NCBI RefSeq assembly: GCF_026625885.1
Contig: NZ_CP113068.1
Coordinates: 186,001 to 250,000 of the forward strand
From: Roseateles sp. SL47
Lineage (GTDB): Bacteria > Pseudomonadota > Gammaproteobacteria > Burkholderiales > Burkholderiaceae_C
DNA: 64,000 nt
Direction: 5' to 3'
Under the pieces are notes generated by a model. The model saw only the letters and a list, made by a program, of their open reading frames with translations, was not told the origin of the DNA and did not search any database. Shown here in pieces: positions 54,997 through 63,441 of this stretch. Position 1 is the stretch's first letter. Every line of letters starts with the position of its first letter. A program made the translations under genes and the position numbers.

Positions 54997-56487
54997 TCAG
55001 CCGCCAGCTTCCCACGGGAGCATCAGCGCCAGCGTCAGCAGTTGCTGAAACTCCGGCTCGAACGCATCGATGATGGCCTGCGGGTCAGGGCACAGGCCGG
55101 CATCGGTGAGCAGCCCGAACTGCACCTGCCCGGCATAGGTCAGCAGGCTCACGCCCACGCCGACATCACCGGACTGCGGCACCCAGAACATCACCCGCTC
55201 CACCGTGGCGCCGCAGAACTGCAACGGCCGGTCCGGCCCCGGCACATTGGTCATCACTGCCGTCGCCTTGCGCTGGAAGTCATTCAGCAGCACCTGCTGC
55301 TCCGGTTTCAGCAGGCCCGCAGCAGCCATCAGACCAAAGGCCAACACCGGCTGAAGGCTGGATTTGAGGTCTCTCATCCGACTGTGCACGGCATACAGCC
55401 GTTGCACCGGATTGCTGATGCCGATCGGCAGCACCAAGGGCACCACACCGAAGCGATTGCCCAGTTGCCAGGCCTCCTCCATCGGCCGCAGATTCACCGG
55501 CACCATGGCGCGGATCTCCTGGCCACGAGGATCGTCGCCGTGGGCACGCAGGTAGGCACCGATGGCACCGGCCACACAACTCATCAGCAGGTCATTGACC
55601 GACACGCCCAGGGATTTGCTCACGGCCTGGACCGCATCCAGCGGCAGGCCCGGACTCCAGGCCACTCGCTTGGACACCCCGGGGCGGCCCTTGAGCCGGG
55701 TGGGGGAGTCGTCTTCCACACAAGCCAGAGCGGCCATGTCGCTGGCCACCTGGGCACTGAGGAAGTCCGCCGCATCGACGGGGGTCGCGCCCTTGGCCGA
55801 CGGGCGCAACTGTCCAGCGCGCTGCTGGAGGGCCCGCACGGTCCAGTCGTTGATCGGTTTGAGGAAGGCATCGGTCCAACCGTCGGCTGGGGATGAGACT
55901 GTGCCCGCAGTCGCCGTTGTGGTCGCCGCTGCAGCCGCAGATGCAGGTGCCGCCGCTCCGCGACCCGAGCGAGGCCCGCCATCGGTGATGGACAGGATCA
56001 CCGCAATCAACGCCAACCCGTCCGCAATGCAGTGGTGCACCCGCACGATCAGCGCGCTGCCACCGTCATAGGCTTCCACCAGATGCATCTGCCAGAGCGG
56101 ATGGTCCGGGTCCAGCGGCTCGGCCGCCAACGCGGCCACGCGCGCTTTCAAGGCCGATTCCAGGCCCTGAGTGCGCTTGCGGGGCAGTGTCTCCGCCACC
56201 ACCTGCTGCGCCAGATCCAAGGTGTCGTCCTCCACCCAGAGCGGCCCATCGGGGCTTTCCACCACCCGCTGGCGGAACCGGTCATGGCGCAGCAACCGCT
56301 CACGCACCCGTTCCCGCAACTGCGCCAGGGTGATCGACGGACGCAGCAGCCACAGGCTGAGAATGACCATCCGGCTGGAGGGCGATTCCAGCCGAAGCCA
56401 GGCAGCATCCATGGCGGCCATGCGTTCACCCTTCAGCGATGGCAGGCGCGGCGGCGCAGGGGCCACGGTGTCCCGGCGTTTCTTCAT
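54997..56487 (-). CDS. Wax-ester synthase/diacylglycerol acyltransferase-type enzyme
   Basis: This 496-residue acyltransferase has the catalytic HHCIADG (151-157, HHxxxDG) and the second WS/DGAT segment MVPVNLRP with GNRFGVV, plus C-terminal MTNVPGPDRPLQF. Such enzymes join fatty alcohols or diacylglycerol to acyl-CoA for neutral-lipid storage. The start is set at the ATG at 56487; an ATG at 56421 behind AAGGG is nearly as good. A Ser/Ala/Thr linker occurs near residue 195. It is divergent from an acyl-CoA-binding protein gene 108 bases away. Confidence 0.9.
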   Translation of the reverse strand: MKKRRDTVAPAPPRLPSLKGERMAAMDAAWLRLESPSSRMVILSLWLLRPSITLAQLRERVRERLLRHDRFRQRVVESPDGPLWVEDDTLDLAQQVVAETLPRKRTQGLESALKARVAALAAEPLDPDHPLWQMHLVEAYDGGSALIVRVHHCIADGLALIAVILSITDGGPRSGRGAAAPASAAAAATTTATAGTVSSPADGWTDAFLKPINDWTVRALQQRAGQLRPSAKGATPVDAADFLSAQVASDMAALACVEDDSPTRLKGRPGVSKRVAWSPGLPLDAVQAVSKSLGVSVNDLLMSCVAGAIGAYLRAHGDDPRGQEIRAMVPVNLRPMEEAWQLGNRFGVVPLVLPIGISNPVQRLYAVHSRMRDLKSSLQPVLAFGLMAAAGLLKPEQQVLLNDFQRKATAVMTNVPGPDRPLQFCGATVERVMFWVPQSGDVGVGVSLLTYAGQVQFGLLTDAGLCPDPQAIIDAFEPEFQQLLTLALMLPWEAGG

Positions 56488-56595
56488 GAAGTAGAGAGCA
56501 CGCCCCAGGCGGGGAAGCGCGGCAGGATGGTTAACATTGAGCGCAACCACCCCATTGTCATCAATGGGGCGACGGTCCACATTCTGGGAGACACC

Positions 56596-56847
56596 ATGAG
56601 CCTCAAGGAACAATTCGACGCCGCCGTTGCGGATTCCAAGCAACTGCCGGAACGCCCGGACAACATGACGCTGCTGAAGCTGTATGCGCTGTTCAAGCAA
56701 GCCAGCAGCGGCGATGTGGACGGTGAACGCCCCGGCTTCACCGACATGGTCAACCGCGCCAAGTACGACGCATGGAAGGGTCTGGAAGGCACCAGCCAGG
56801 AAGACGCCATGCAGCAGTACATCGACCTGGTCGAAAGCCTGAAGTAA
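56596..56847 (+). CDS. Acyl-CoA-binding protein
   Basis: This 83-residue four-helix ACBP fold has the usual signature LKLYALFKQASSGDVDGERPG with FTDMVNRAKYDAWKGLEG. It binds long-chain acyl-CoA and buffers the pool in the cytoplasm. It is divergent from a WS/DGAT-type acyltransferase and 8 bases ahead of a PHA-system gene, which fits acyl-CoA supply to storage. GGGAG lies just before the ATG. Confidence 0.96.
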   Translation: MSLKEQFDAAVADSKQLPERPDNMTLLKLYALFKQASSGDVDGERPGFTDMVNRAKYDAWKGLEGTSQEDAMQQYIDLVESLK

Positions 56848-56855
56848 GGTCTCCC

Positions 56856-57212
56856 ATGGCCGACATTCACGTCCATCGCGCCCATGCCTTCGGGCTCACG
56901 CGCGCCCGCGCCATTGCCTTGTCTTGGGCCGAAGAGCTGGAGGAGCGCTACCGGATGGACTGCACCATCCATGAAGGCGACGACAGCGACACCGTCACCT
57001 TCGTGCGCGACGGCGTGAACGGCAGCCTGGAGGTGCGGGCCGACAGCTTCGAGCTCCAGGCCAAGCTCGGCTTCCTGCTCAGCGCCTTCCGCCAGCAGAT
57101 TGAAGCCGAGGTCGGCCGCGTGTTGGACGCCCTGCTGGCCAAGGAGGCCGGCACGGCGGGCAAGACACGCGTCAAGACAACCAGCAAGCCCACGAAGCCG
57201 CGCAAGCGCTGA
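56856..57212 (+). CDS. Polyhydroxyalkanoic acid system family protein
   Basis: This 118-residue protein matches the small PHA granule-associated regulatory family: MADIHVHRAHAFGLTRAR, then a short domain with VRDGVNGSLEVRADSFELQAKLGFLLS, and a Lys/Thr-rich C-terminus (KTRVKTTSKPTKPRKR) that could bind DNA or granule surface. It is 8 bases after the ACBP gene and likely cotranscribed. Its exact role is not established. Confidence 0.82.
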   Translation: MADIHVHRAHAFGLTRARAIALSWAEELEERYRMDCTIHEGDDSDTVTFVRDGVNGSLEVRADSFELQAKLGFLLSAFRQQIEAEVGRVLDALLAKEAGTAGKTRVKTTSKPTKPRKR

Positions 57213-57214
57213 GC

Positions 57215-58324
57215 TCATCCGCCCGCCGCGAGCTGGGCCCGCCGTTCATCCTTGGGCAGCTTCGCCAGGCGTTTGACCTCGGCATAGAAACGGTCCCAGT
57301 CCCGGCCCTGGCGCTCGAAAAGACGGATGAAGTCCGGCACCAGGTCGGTATAGCTGCCTTGGATGGCCAGTGCCGGAGTGTTGAGTGTCGAGAACCAGCG
57401 GTCGAAGCGGTCGTCACCCTTCCACTGATCGCGCTTGAGCACTTCGTACTGCTGGCGCAGCTGGGCAAAAACCTCGGCCTTGCCGGCCCGCTTTTCGTCA
57501 TCACTGACGGTGCTCTGGAAGAGTTCCCGCAGCCGGTCGCGGCTGTTGCGCAGCAGCGCCTGCATCTGGTCCTGCCGCTGGCGTGAGTTCTCGTCCGAGG
57601 CCAGCGCCTCGGGCCGTTGCGCCAGCCACCGCGCCACGCCGATCTGCTCAACGGCCGTTGCGAAGCTTTCGTTGAAAGTAGTGTCGTCGTCCGCATAGGC
57701 CACCTGATGGGCCAGTTCGTGGAAGACCATCCGGGCCAGCTGACCTTCGGGATAGTGGATGAACGTGTTGAGCAGCGGATCACCGCCCATCCAGTTGCTC
57801 CAGCCCAGCGAGGAATAGGCAGGCACCCCATACACATACGGTTCCAGGCCTTCGCTCTTGAGCTGCGAGGCCAGCGCCAGCGCGTCCTCCCGCTTGAAAT
57901 AGCCCCGGTAGCCGGCACACCCCATGATCGGATAACACCAGGTCTTGAGCTGCAGGCTCAGGGGCGGTGTGGCCACCACATTCCAGACGGCCGAGCTCCG
58001 GTGCAGGTCGGCGTACTGGCGATAGCTGCGGTTGTCCGGCAGATGCAGCTCGGTGGTGGCGAAGTCGCGCAGATGCTTGGAAAGCTCCAGTTGCTGGCGC
58101 AGCGTCGGGTCCAGGTCCGGTTGGGCCAGCCAGTCGTCCACCGGCTTGGCGGCCCGCACCAGCGACAGGTGGCCGGACAGCGACTGACCGTAATAGCCCC
58201 ACTGCGCGCAGCCGCCCAGCGCACCGACCAACAACAGGGGGAGCAGGCGCAGTGGGCGCGTCAGGCGCGTCAGGTGCGTCAGGCGCGTCAGGCGCATCAG
58301 GCCCAGCAGAGGCCTCTGGCGCAT
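57215..58324 (-). CDS. Predicted aminopeptidase (lipoprotein, DUF2265 family)
   Basis: This 369-residue protein has a zinc motif MVFHELAHQ followed by FNESFATAVEQ (third ligand Glu), the pattern of the predicted aminopeptidase family. The N-terminus is a lipoprotein signal with lipobox LGGC; its n-region MRLTRLTHLTRLTRPLRLL is coded by a 9-bp tandem repeat. The start could be the ATG at 58324 or 58297; a longer open frame upstream is unlikely. The active site faces the periplasm. Function in the cell is unproven. Confidence 0.85.
   Translation of the reverse strand: MRQRPLLGLMRLTRLTHLTRLTRPLRLLPLLLVGALGGCAQWGYYGQSLSGHLSLVRAAKPVDDWLAQPDLDPTLRQQLELSKHLRDFATTELHLPDNRSYRQYADLHRSSAVWNVVATPPLSLQLKTWCYPIMGCAGYRGYFKREDALALASQLKSEGLEPYVYGVPAYSSLGWSNWMGGDPLLNTFIHYPEGQLARMVFHELAHQVAYADDDTTFNESFATAVEQIGVARWLAQRPEALASDENSRQRQDQMQALLRNSRDRLRELFQSTVSDDEKRAGKAEVFAQLRQQYEVLKRDQWKGDDRFDRWFSTLNTPALAIQGSYTDLVPDFIRLFERQGRDWDRFYAEVKRLAKLPKDERRAQLAAGG
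58252..58300 (-). repeat. 9-bp tandem tract within a signal sequence
   Basis: About five copies of a nonamer GCGTCAGGC (minus strand: GCCTGACGC) encode Arg-Leu-Thr repeats at the start of the lipoprotein aminopeptidase, giving a long basic n-region. Confidence 0.8.
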
Positions 58325-58530
58325 CCACCAGGCGCGTCTGCGATGGTGGCACTGCACCGTGGTGGAGCCCCCCCAAACAACGACCCGGGCAGCCGCACCA
58401 GACGCAACAGCAGACACGACAGCACACGCGACCAGAGACGCAACAGCAGTTAGCCCAGCAGATACCGCAGCAACTAGCGCAGCAAATACCGCAGCGGATA
58501 CCGCCGTGCAGGCAACAGCAGCGCGGGCCA

Positions 58531-60621
58531 TCACGCCGCACTCACCTCTACGAGGCAATCGTAGAAGCACGGAGCCCGCCCCAGGTCGGTCAGTTGCTGA
58601 TGCGTCACCTCATTCACATTGCGCCCGTCCAGGCCCAGCTTGCGCCACCAAATACCCAGACCATGCACCACCCCGGGCCGCGCGCGCGGCGAAATCGCCA
58701 GCCGGCAGCGGTAGCTGCCCCGGTCATTCAATACCCGCACCGTCTGCCCGTCGGCCAGTCCGCGGGCCTGTGCATCGGCCTCGTGCATTTCCAGCAACTG
58801 TTCCCCTTCGATATCGCGCAGGCTGGTGACATTCACAAAGCTGCTGTTGAGGAAGTTGCGGGCCGGCGGCGAGATCATCGCCAGCGGATAACGGGCCGCC
58901 AGCGCGGGCGCACTGCGCCGGCTTTCATAGTTGGGCACATAGTCGGCGCCCACGGCATTGGCCTTGCCGTTGGCCGTGGGGAAACCGCCGTTGGCAAACG
59001 GGGCTTCCGGCAGCGGCAGCGGGAACCAGCCGCGCTCCCGCAGTCGGTCCACCTCCACCACCGGACCAAACGCCTGCCGCAGCAGCGTTTCGTCGTCTTC
59101 CTGCAGGGCCGGTTCGTCCAGGCCCATGGCCGCTGCCAGGTCCCGGAAGATCTGGGTGTTGGACCGGGCCTCGCCCAGCGGCGCCACCGCCTGCTCGTTG
59201 ATCAGCACATCGGTATGCCCATAGCTGGTGTGAATGTCCAGATGCTCCAGCTGGGTGGTGGCCGGCAGCACATAGTCCGCCAGGTCAGCCGTGTCGGTCA
59301 TGAAGTGCTCCAGCACCACCGTCAGCAGGTCCGGCCGCTGGAAGCCCGCCACCACCTTTGGGGATTCAGGCGCCACCGCCACCGGGTTGCTGTTGTAGAC
59401 GATCAGCGCCTCGATGCGCGGGCCAAACGTCGGCGAGGCCGGACGCAACAGGTCGTCCCCGATGGTGCTCATGTTGATGGTGCGGCTGGGCCGGCCGGCC
59501 CGGAGGTCCGCCCGCTCCAGCGCCGGATTGCGCACCGGGGCAAACCAGCCGGAACTCGACAGCAGCAGCCCGCCGGCACGATGCCGCCAGGCGCCGGCGA
59601 GACAGGGCAGCAGGGCAATCAGCCGCACGGCATTGCCACCGCCACGCACCCGCTGCATGCCGTAGTTCAGCCGGATGGCGGCCGGTGCGGTGGTGCCGTA
59701 CTCCCGGGCCAGTGCGCGCACCACATCGGCCGTGAGGCCACATTCCTCGGCCGTACGCTCCGGCGTCCAGGCCAGCGCGCGTTCCCGCAGTTCGTCCCAC
59801 CCCTCCACATGGCGGGCGATGTAGTCATGGTCCAGCCAGTCATGGGCCACCAGCTCGTGGATGAGGCCCAGGGCCAGGGCACCGTCGGTGCCGGGCAGCA
59901 GGGCCACATGCTGATGACACTTGTCGGCAGTTTCGGTCTTGCGTGGATCGATGCAGATCAGCCGGGCGCCCTGGCGCTTGGCCTGATTGGCAAAGGTCCA
60001 GAAATGCAGGTTGGAGGCGATGGAGTTGCTGCCCCAGATCAGGATCAGCTTCGATTCGGCATAAAACGGCAGGTGCATGCCCACCTTGTGCCCATAGGTG
60101 GCCGCCAGCCCGGCACCACCGGCCGAGGCACAGATGGTGCGGTCCAGGCAGGAAGCCCCCAGCCGGTGAAAGAAGCGGGCCGCCATCCCCTCCCCCTGCA
60201 GCACGCCCATGGTGCCGGCATAGCTGTAGGGCAGGATGGCCTGCGGGTCCCGGTCCGCGATCGCCTTCAGACGTCCACCGATTTCCGACAGCGCCTGTTG
60301 CCAGGTGATTCGCTCGAAACGAGGCGTATCGTGCTTGGCGCTCACCCGCTTCAGAGGGTGTAGCACCCGGTCGGGATGGTAGGTACGCTCCGGATAACGT
60401 GACACCTTGGTACACAAGGCGCCGTGGGTGCTGGGATGGTCCGGCTGGCCTTGCACCTTGACCACCCGGCCGTTGTCCACCGTCACCCGCAGGGCACACG
60501 TGTCCGGGCAGTCGTGGGGGCAGGCACCTTTGACGATGCGCTGCGCTGATGGGGAGGCTGGCAATACGGCCTCAGGCTGTGGCGTAAGGTTCACGGAAGA
60601 TCCAGAGAGGACGACACTCAT
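58531..60621 (-). CDS. Molybdopterin-containing oxidoreductase
   Basis: This 696-residue member of the DMSO-reductase superfamily has an N-terminal [4Fe-4S] motif CPHDCPDTC with a fourth Cys in ALCTKVSRY, and the molybdopterin domains with GSNSIASNLHF, DPRKTETAD and YNSNPVAVAPES. The C-terminal dinucleotide-binding domain has DGQTVRVLNDRG. There is no Tat signal, so it acts in the cytoplasm. The substrate is unknown; assimilatory or formate-type roles are possible. It is divergent from the binding-protein gene. Confidence 0.9.
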   Translation of the reverse strand: MSVVLSGSSVNLTPQPEAVLPASPSAQRIVKGACPHDCPDTCALRVTVDNGRVVKVQGQPDHPSTHGALCTKVSRYPERTYHPDRVLHPLKRVSAKHDTPRFERITWQQALSEIGGRLKAIADRDPQAILPYSYAGTMGVLQGEGMAARFFHRLGASCLDRTICASAGGAGLAATYGHKVGMHLPFYAESKLILIWGSNSIASNLHFWTFANQAKRQGARLICIDPRKTETADKCHQHVALLPGTDGALALGLIHELVAHDWLDHDYIARHVEGWDELRERALAWTPERTAEECGLTADVVRALAREYGTTAPAAIRLNYGMQRVRGGGNAVRLIALLPCLAGAWRHRAGGLLLSSSGWFAPVRNPALERADLRAGRPSRTINMSTIGDDLLRPASPTFGPRIEALIVYNSNPVAVAPESPKVVAGFQRPDLLTVVLEHFMTDTADLADYVLPATTQLEHLDIHTSYGHTDVLINEQAVAPLGEARSNTQIFRDLAAAMGLDEPALQEDDETLLRQAFGPVVEVDRLRERGWFPLPLPEAPFANGGFPTANGKANAVGADYVPNYESRRSAPALAARYPLAMISPPARNFLNSSFVNVTSLRDIEGEQLLEMHEADAQARGLADGQTVRVLNDRGSYRCRLAISPRARPGVVHGLGIWWRKLGLDGRNVNEVTHQQLTDLGRAPCFYDCLVEVSAA

Positions 60622-60821
60622 GCGCCAACTATTGCACAGCCGCCAAGCGCTTTCGTTTTCTTACCGAACGAGCCCTTCACAAGCAGCTAAGCTCGTGCAA
60701 ATTAAGGCCTTTTTTGTCAGTCTGTTTTCCGGACAATCGCGTCAACAATACAAGTTGGCCTGTCGCCCGGTCTGTTGTCCCGCCTGACAGGTCCGCTACA
60801 GCCATCTCCGGGGAGTCCCTC

Positions 60822-61958
60822 TTGCATCGTCGTCAAGTCCTTGCCTCCATCAGCGCCCTGGGTGCGCTGGCCACTGTTCCCTTCAGCGCGCCTGTGGCGG
60901 CTCAGGATCGTCGCCGTCTGGTCCTCGGCCAGTCGGCCCCGATGAGCGGCCCGTCGGCCCAGTTGGGTCTGCAGATGCAGGCAGGCGCCCGGCTGTTCTT
61001 TGACGCCCAGAATGCGGCCGGTGGCATCAACGGCACCACCATCGAGCTGCGCTCGCTGGACGACGGCTATGAGCCGGATCGTGCCAAGGCCAACACCGAA
61101 AAGCTGATTGCCGATGACGTGTTTGCGTTGTTCGGCTATGTGGGTACACCCACCTCGCTGGCGGCGCTGCCGCTGGTCAATCAGGCCAAGGTCCCTTTCT
61201 TTGCCCCGCTGACGGGTGCGGAATCCCTGCGGGAGCCGTTCAGTCCGTGGGTGTTCCACATTCGCGCGTCGTACTACGACGAAACCGCGCTGATCGTGAA
61301 GCAACTGACCCATCTGGGCCTGATGCGCATCTCGGTCTTCCATCAGAACGACGCCTACGGCAAGGCCGGCCTGGACGGTGTGGTCCGGGCGATGAAGCCG
61401 CTGTCCATCCAGCCGCAGGCGATTTCCACGGTGGAACGCAACAGTGTGGACGTGGCCAAGGCGGTGAAGGAGCTGGTGCAGACCGGGTCCCCGCCGGAAG
61501 CGATCGTGATGGTGGGCGCGTACAAGGCCTGCGCAGCGTTCATTCGTGCGGCGCGCAAGGCCGGGTATGGCGGCGTGTTCTACAACGTGTCGTTTGTGGG
61601 CACGCAGGCCCTGCTGGATGAATTGGGCCCGGAAGCCATGGGCGTGGTGGTGAGCCAGGTGATGCCGTATCCCTTCGGGAATGGCATCGGCGTGGTGGGT
61701 GAGTACCAGGCAGCGGCCACCAAGGCCGGGCAGAAGTTCAACTACACCGCGATGGAAGGTTACATCGCGGCCAAGGTGATCAGTGAAGCCATCCGGCGCA
61801 TGGCGCGCCCGACCCGTGAGGGGCTGGTGGCGGCGCTGGAAGGCATGACCAGCTACAACGCGGGCGGGTTCAACGTGGGGTTCCGGCCCAACAAGCATGT
61901 GGGCTCCGGGTTCGTCGAGCTCTCGATGTTGACGAGTGACGGGCGGGTGAGGAGGTGA
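60822..61958 (+). CDS. ABC transporter substrate-binding protein, Leu/Ile/Val-type
   Basis: This 378-residue periplasmic protein starts at a TTG at 60822, 6 bases after GGGGAG. The signal peptide is Tat-like (HRRQVLASISALGALA) and ends near PVAAQ. The mature protein has the LivK-type Peripla_BP_6 fold: LGQSAPMSGPSAQLG, GYVGTPTSLAALPL, FHQNDAYGKAGLDG and FYNVSFVGTQALLDELG. Ligands of relatives include branched amino acids, amides and aromatic acids. No permease or ATPase gene is adjacent. Confidence 0.88.
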   Translation: MHRRQVLASISALGALATVPFSAPVAAQDRRRLVLGQSAPMSGPSAQLGLQMQAGARLFFDAQNAAGGINGTTIELRSLDDGYEPDRAKANTEKLIADDVFALFGYVGTPTSLAALPLVNQAKVPFFAPLTGAESLREPFSPWVFHIRASYYDETALIVKQLTHLGLMRISVFHQNDAYGKAGLDGVVRAMKPLSIQPQAISTVERNSVDVAKAVKELVQTGSPPEAIVMVGAYKACAAFIRAARKAGYGGVFYNVSFVGTQALLDELGPEAMGVVVSQVMPYPFGNGIGVVGEYQAAATKAGQKFNYTAMEGYIAAKVISEAIRRMARPTREGLVAALEGMTSYNAGGFNVGFRPNKHVGSGFVELSMLTSDGRVRR

Positions 61959-61964
61959 GCCCCC

Positions 61965-61986
61965 GGTTCCGCGGGTACGCGGAACC
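61965..61986 (+). terminator. Hairpin after the binding-protein gene
   Basis: Perfect 8-bp arms GGTTCCGC (61965-61972) and GCGGAACC (61979-61986) with a 6-base loop lie 7 bases after the stop codon. There is no U-run; further G+C-rich inverted repeats follow to about 62030. The rest of the 289-base gap to 62248 holds nothing recognised. Confidence 0.45.
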
Positions 61987-62247
61987 ACCCCCCGAGGGGG
62001 TGACCCTCGCTCGGGGCGAATGCCCCGAACTCGGGTCGATGCGGCCGGCTTGGGGCGGCCCGGCGCCAGCGCAAGTCGGTCAAGGCACGGACTGCGTGTG
62101 ACAGGCTGGCGGGCGGGCGGGCGATTTCCTGCGCTTGGGGCGAGGCGGGCCGCTTGGGCGGCTTGGGCGGCTCGGGCATTGGGGCGGCGGTACACTGGGT
62201 TGATGGCGCGTCTTTGGGGGCGCAGCCTGTGATTTGGGAGCCCGTCC

Positions 62248-63441
62248 ATGAAGCTGATCGAACCTATCCTGGCCGACGCCCCGGCCATCGCCGCATTGCG
62301 ACGTGACTTGCATGCGCATCCGGAACTCTGCTTCCATGAGGACCGTACGTCCGACCTGATCGCCAAAACACTCACCGATTGGGGAATCCCCGTGCACCGG
62401 GGACTCGGCAAAACCGGCGTCGTCGGCATCCTGAAAGGGCGCGCTGGGCCTCGAACCCTCGGGCTGCGCGCCGATATCGACGCCCTGCCCATCACCGAAC
62501 ACAACACCTTCCCCCACGCGAGCAAACACCCCGGCAAAATGCACGCTTGTGGCCACGACGGCCACACCGCCATGCTGATGGCCGCCGCTAAACACCTGGC
62601 CCAGCATCGCGACTTCGAAGGCACCGTGTATCTGGTCTTCCAGCCCGCCGAAGAAGGCGGCGGCGGCGCCCGGGAAATGATCAAGGACGGCCTGTTCGAT
62701 AAGTTCCCAATGGACGCCATGTTCGGCGTACACAACTGGCCCGGCATGGCCGCCGGCCAGTTCGCACTAAAGACCGGCCCAGTGTTCGCCTCGTCCAACG
62801 AGTTCAAGATCACCATCAAGGGCAAGGGCGCCCACGGCGCCATGCCCCATCTGGGCAACGACCCCGTGATCGTGGCCACCCACCTCGTCCAGGCCTTCCA
62901 GACCATCATCACCCGCAACAAGCGCCCCATCGACGCCGGCGTGATCTCGGTCACCATGATCCACGCCGGCGAGGCCACCAACGTCATCCCGGAAAGCTGC
63001 GAGATGCAGGGCACCGTGCGCACCTTCACGCTCGAAACCCTCGACCTGATCGAGCAGCGCATGCGCACCATCACCGAAGCCACCGGACAGGCCTTCGAGG
63101 TGAGCTGCGATTTCCACTTCCATCGCAATTACCCCCCCACCATCAACCATCCCGCCGAAACCGAATTCGCTCGGCAGGTGGTGGTCGACATGGTCGGCAC
63201 CACCAATGTGCAGGAGTTCGAGCCAACCATGGGCGCGGAAGACTTCAGCTACTACCTGCAGAAGGTCCCCGGCTGCTACTTCCTGATCGGCAACGGCGAC
63301 GGCAGCCATCGCGAGGGCGGCCACGGCCTCGGCCCCTGCATGCTGCACAACCCCAGCTACGACTTCAACGACGATCTGATCCCTCTGGGCGGGTCAATGT
63401 GGGTCCGCCTCGTGGACGCCTGGTTCAAGCAAGCCCAATGA
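62248..63441 (+). CDS. M20-family amidohydrolase (hippurate hydrolase-like)
   Basis: This 397-residue metallopeptidase of the M20D group has metal ligands in KMHACGHDGHTAML (Cys and His), EPAEEGGGGA-type FQPAEEGGGG (catalytic Glu and ligand), HNWPGM and the final HNPSYDFNDD. The dimerisation domain lies at about 185-295. These enzymes hydrolyse N-acyl amino acids such as hippurate or indole-acetyl amino acids; the substrate here is open. It overlaps the DUF1415 gene by 4 bases. Confidence 0.93.
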   Translation: MKLIEPILADAPAIAALRRDLHAHPELCFHEDRTSDLIAKTLTDWGIPVHRGLGKTGVVGILKGRAGPRTLGLRADIDALPITEHNTFPHASKHPGKMHACGHDGHTAMLMAAAKHLAQHRDFEGTVYLVFQPAEEGGGGAREMIKDGLFDKFPMDAMFGVHNWPGMAAGQFALKTGPVFASSNEFKITIKGKGAHGAMPHLGNDPVIVATHLVQAFQTIITRNKRPIDAGVISVTMIHAGEATNVIPESCEMQGTVRTFTLETLDLIEQRMRTITEATGQAFEVSCDFHFHRNYPPTINHPAETEFARQVVVDMVGTTNVQEFEPTMGAEDFSYYLQKVPGCYFLIGNGDGSHREGGHGLGPCMLHNPSYDFNDDLIPLGGSMWVRLVDAWFKQAQ

